In this document: positions 61,791 to 64,000 of the stretch, in pieces
How positions within the stretch are numbered: position 1 is the first letter of the stretch
Layout: every line of letters begins with the position of its first letter
Assembly: GCF_040712315.1 (NCBI RefSeq)
Contig: NC_134013.1
Coordinates: forward strand, 11,133,001-11,197,000
DNA length: 64,000 nt
Direction: 5' to 3'
From: Castanea sativa
Taxonomy: Eukaryota > Streptophyta > Magnoliopsida > Fagales > Fagaceae
Notes under the pieces: generated by a model
The model's input: the letters and a program-made list of their open reading frames with translations, nothing else
Database searches by the model: none
Told to the model about the DNA's origin: nothing
Program-made: the position numbers and the translations under genes

Positions 61791-64000
61791 TCAAGTCCAA
61801 AGGTTCTTAGACTCTGTGACTTGAACTGATTGCAAAACTTCAGGCTGAAATATGTCTTTCATTCCCAATTTTGCTGAGAGTCTTGTAAAAGCTGCCATGC
61901 CTAAAGCCTTTGTTAAAATATCAGCAACTTGAGAATTGGTTGCCACATGAAAAGTCTTTATTTTCCCTTCCAAAATCTTATCCCTTACCAGATGGCAGTC
62001 AACCTCTATGTGCTTAGTCCTCTCATGAAAAACTGGGTTTGCAGCTATATATAAAGCTGCTTGATTGTCACAAAATAACATAGCAGGTTTATGATGTTCA
62101 ATCTGTAAATCCTTAAGCAATTGCATCACCCAAGTAATTTCACAAGCTACACTAGCCATTGCCCTATATTCACTGCAGAGGACCTGGACACCACCCCTTG
62201 CTTCTTTGATCTCCAAGATATCAAGGAATCACCCAAATACACTGCATATCCTGTTAAGGACCTACGGGTATCAGGGCATCCAGCCCAATCTGAATCACAA
62301 AAAGACTTAATGTGCAACTTTGAACTACTAGGAAAGAAAATCCCTTTACCTGGTGACCATTTGATAAATTGAAGAACCCTATGTGCTGCTAGTAGATGAG
62401 GTTCTCGAGGCTGTGACACAAATTGGCTCAATCTGTGCACAGCATATGTCAAGTCTGGTCTTGTCAAAGTTAAGTACAGTAGCCTGCCTATGAGCCTTCT
62501 ATACACTCATGGGTCAGCAAGTAACTTCCCTTCATATTTGGACAGCCTCAAATTTTGCTCCATGGGAAATCTAACAGGTTTGCAGCCCATAATACCTGTG
62601 TCTTTCAAAATCTCCAAGGCATATTTCCTTTGAGTAAGACTAATACCTTCAGCAGTCCTTGCAACTTCTAAACCCAAGAAATACCTTAAGGTGCCAAGGT
62701 CTTTTAAGCCAAATTTATCATCAAGCAGTTTCTTCAAGGCAGCAACACAAGTAGGATTGTTACCTATAAGCAGAATATCATCAACATAGACCAAGAGTGC
62801 AGTGAATGAAGTTCCTTGTGAATGTGTGAACAAGGAGTAATCTGATTTTGACTGCACAAAACCCATCTGCAATATGGTATTTGAAAATTTCTCAAACCAT
62901 TGTCTTGAGGCCTGTTTGAGACCATATAAACTCTTGTTTAACTTGCATACTAAACCCTCCCCCTTGCTGTGAAAACCAGGTGGCAAAGACATGTACACAT
63001 CCTCCACCAAATCACCATGTAAGAATGCATTGTTAACATCCATTTGATGCAAAACCCACCCTTTCACAGAAGCCAAGGAAAGCACTATTCTAACAGAAAC
63101 AGATTTGGCAACTGGAGAAAAGGTTTCAGAGTGATCAAGACCAAGCTTCTGAGTAAATCCTTTAGCAACTAAACGAGCCTTAAACCTCTCAATGGACCCA
63201 TCAGGAAAGTATTTAATCCTATAAACCCACTTGCAGCCTATTGCAGTCTTACCAGATGGCAATGGGGTTAAAGTCCAAGTATCATTGACTTCTAAGGCTT
63301 CAATTTCTTTGTCCATGGCAGCCCTCCATTCAGGAAATTGCACAGCCTGATGAAAAGAGACAGGTTCTGATGGAGTAGCATTGACTGCTAGAACAAATGA
63401 CTTAAAAGAGGAGCCCAAGTGAGAATAGCTCAAGTAGTCTGAAATGGTATAAGGCAGACCAAGTTGAGGTTTAGCACTAACCATCTTACAAGAGTAGTCT
63501 GAAAGATAAGAAGGAGCAACATGGGGTCTAGTGGACCTTCTTAAAGGAGCAGATAAAGCAGAAGGAATAGGAGTAGAATCAGAATGAGAAATAGATTCAG
63601 ATAAAGAAGGAGTGGTGGCTGGAAGCTCTAAGGAAACAGAATCAGTGGAATGAGAAGAATCTAAAGAAGCTGGTATGGAAATATCAAAGGAAGGAGAAGG
63701 AACAGTAAGGGGAACAGAATCAGAATCACAAGGAAATAGAGAAGAAACATGAGGAAACACAAAATCATGCAAGTATGAGGTAGATGGTGAAGGATTAGAA
63801 GCATAAGGAAATATTGTCTCATAAAACACAATATCCCTGGAAATGAAAATAGAATTGGAGTCAAGGTCCAATACTTTGTAGCCTTTAATGCCATGAGGGT
63901 AACCTAAGAAAACACATTTTCTGGCCCTAGGTGCAAATTTGTGCCTATGATTGGGTGAAGTGGAGACAAAACACAAACAACCAAAATTTTTGAGATGAGC
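61791..64000 (-). pseudogene. Ty1/copia pol: end of integrase, reverse transcriptase and RNase H, two breaks, open at window edge
   Basis: Minus strand, entering at 64,000 with AHLKNFGCLCFVSTSP. Order: integrase C-terminal region (RARKCVFLGYPHGIKGYKVL), a Ser/Pro-rich linker, RT (MDKEIEALEVNDTW, CKWVYRIKYFPDGSIERFKA, QMDVNNAFLHGDL, SLYGLKQASRQWFE and the catalytic YVDDILL), then RNase H ([53 protein letters not shown]-type end with VADILTKAL). This is the copia order with RT after integrase. Two lesions are visible: an in-frame TGA at 62,509-62,507, just before YRRLIGRL, and a frameshift near 62,190 ahead of SEYRAM. The rest is well preserved, so the insertion seems young. Lineage within copia not assigned. 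Confidence 0.9.

Overview
The window is plant nuclear DNA, most likely from a woody dicot. It has two intron-rich genes with GT-AG junctions, low GC outside exons, and a dense load of LINE, SINE, copia, hAT, Mutator-like and PIF/Harbinger-like sequence with many (GA)n/(CT)n and (TA)n tracts. The SINE and short-transposon types recall Fagaceae genomes, but that is an impression from memory, not a test. Nothing prokaryotic is present (no operon, CRISPR array or phage).

Layout. 1-1,006: repeat with an LTR-like promoter block, joined to a decayed minus-strand LINE (1,007-4,300). 4,300-15,059: gene-poor DNA holding an hAT-type element, a self-nested Mutator-like MITE, a row of five abutting Harbinger-like MITEs, an orphan exon fragment resembling the EDR2-C/DUF1336 domain, and a Harbinger-like MITE with an internal minisatellite. 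15,060-32,543: a complete XRN3-type 5'-3' exoribonuclease gene, which I could assemble as 23 exons in frame (1,093 residues); its introns hold SINEs, LINE pieces and a MITE. 32,587-50,273: a long transposon-rich spacer with several elements delimited by exact target-site duplications, including a 947-bp Harbinger-like element carrying a piece of a DRT111/SPF45 splicing-factor gene. 50,274-53,257: a complete LOG-type cytokinin-activating enzyme gene (7 exons, 219 residues). 53,258-64,000: a solo LTR inside a Mutator-like MITE, two hAT-type elements and the 3' part of a Ty1/copia element running off the window.

The two genes are unrelated: XRN3 acts in nuclear RNA turnover and transcription termination, LOG in cytokinin activation. 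The most unusual content is the set of non-autonomous DNA transposons. Their ends and target-site duplications are readable directly, several abut or nest in one another, and one contains an open, recognisable host-gene fragment. Exon coordinates were derived by hand from splice signals and family similarity; no search or alignment program was used.
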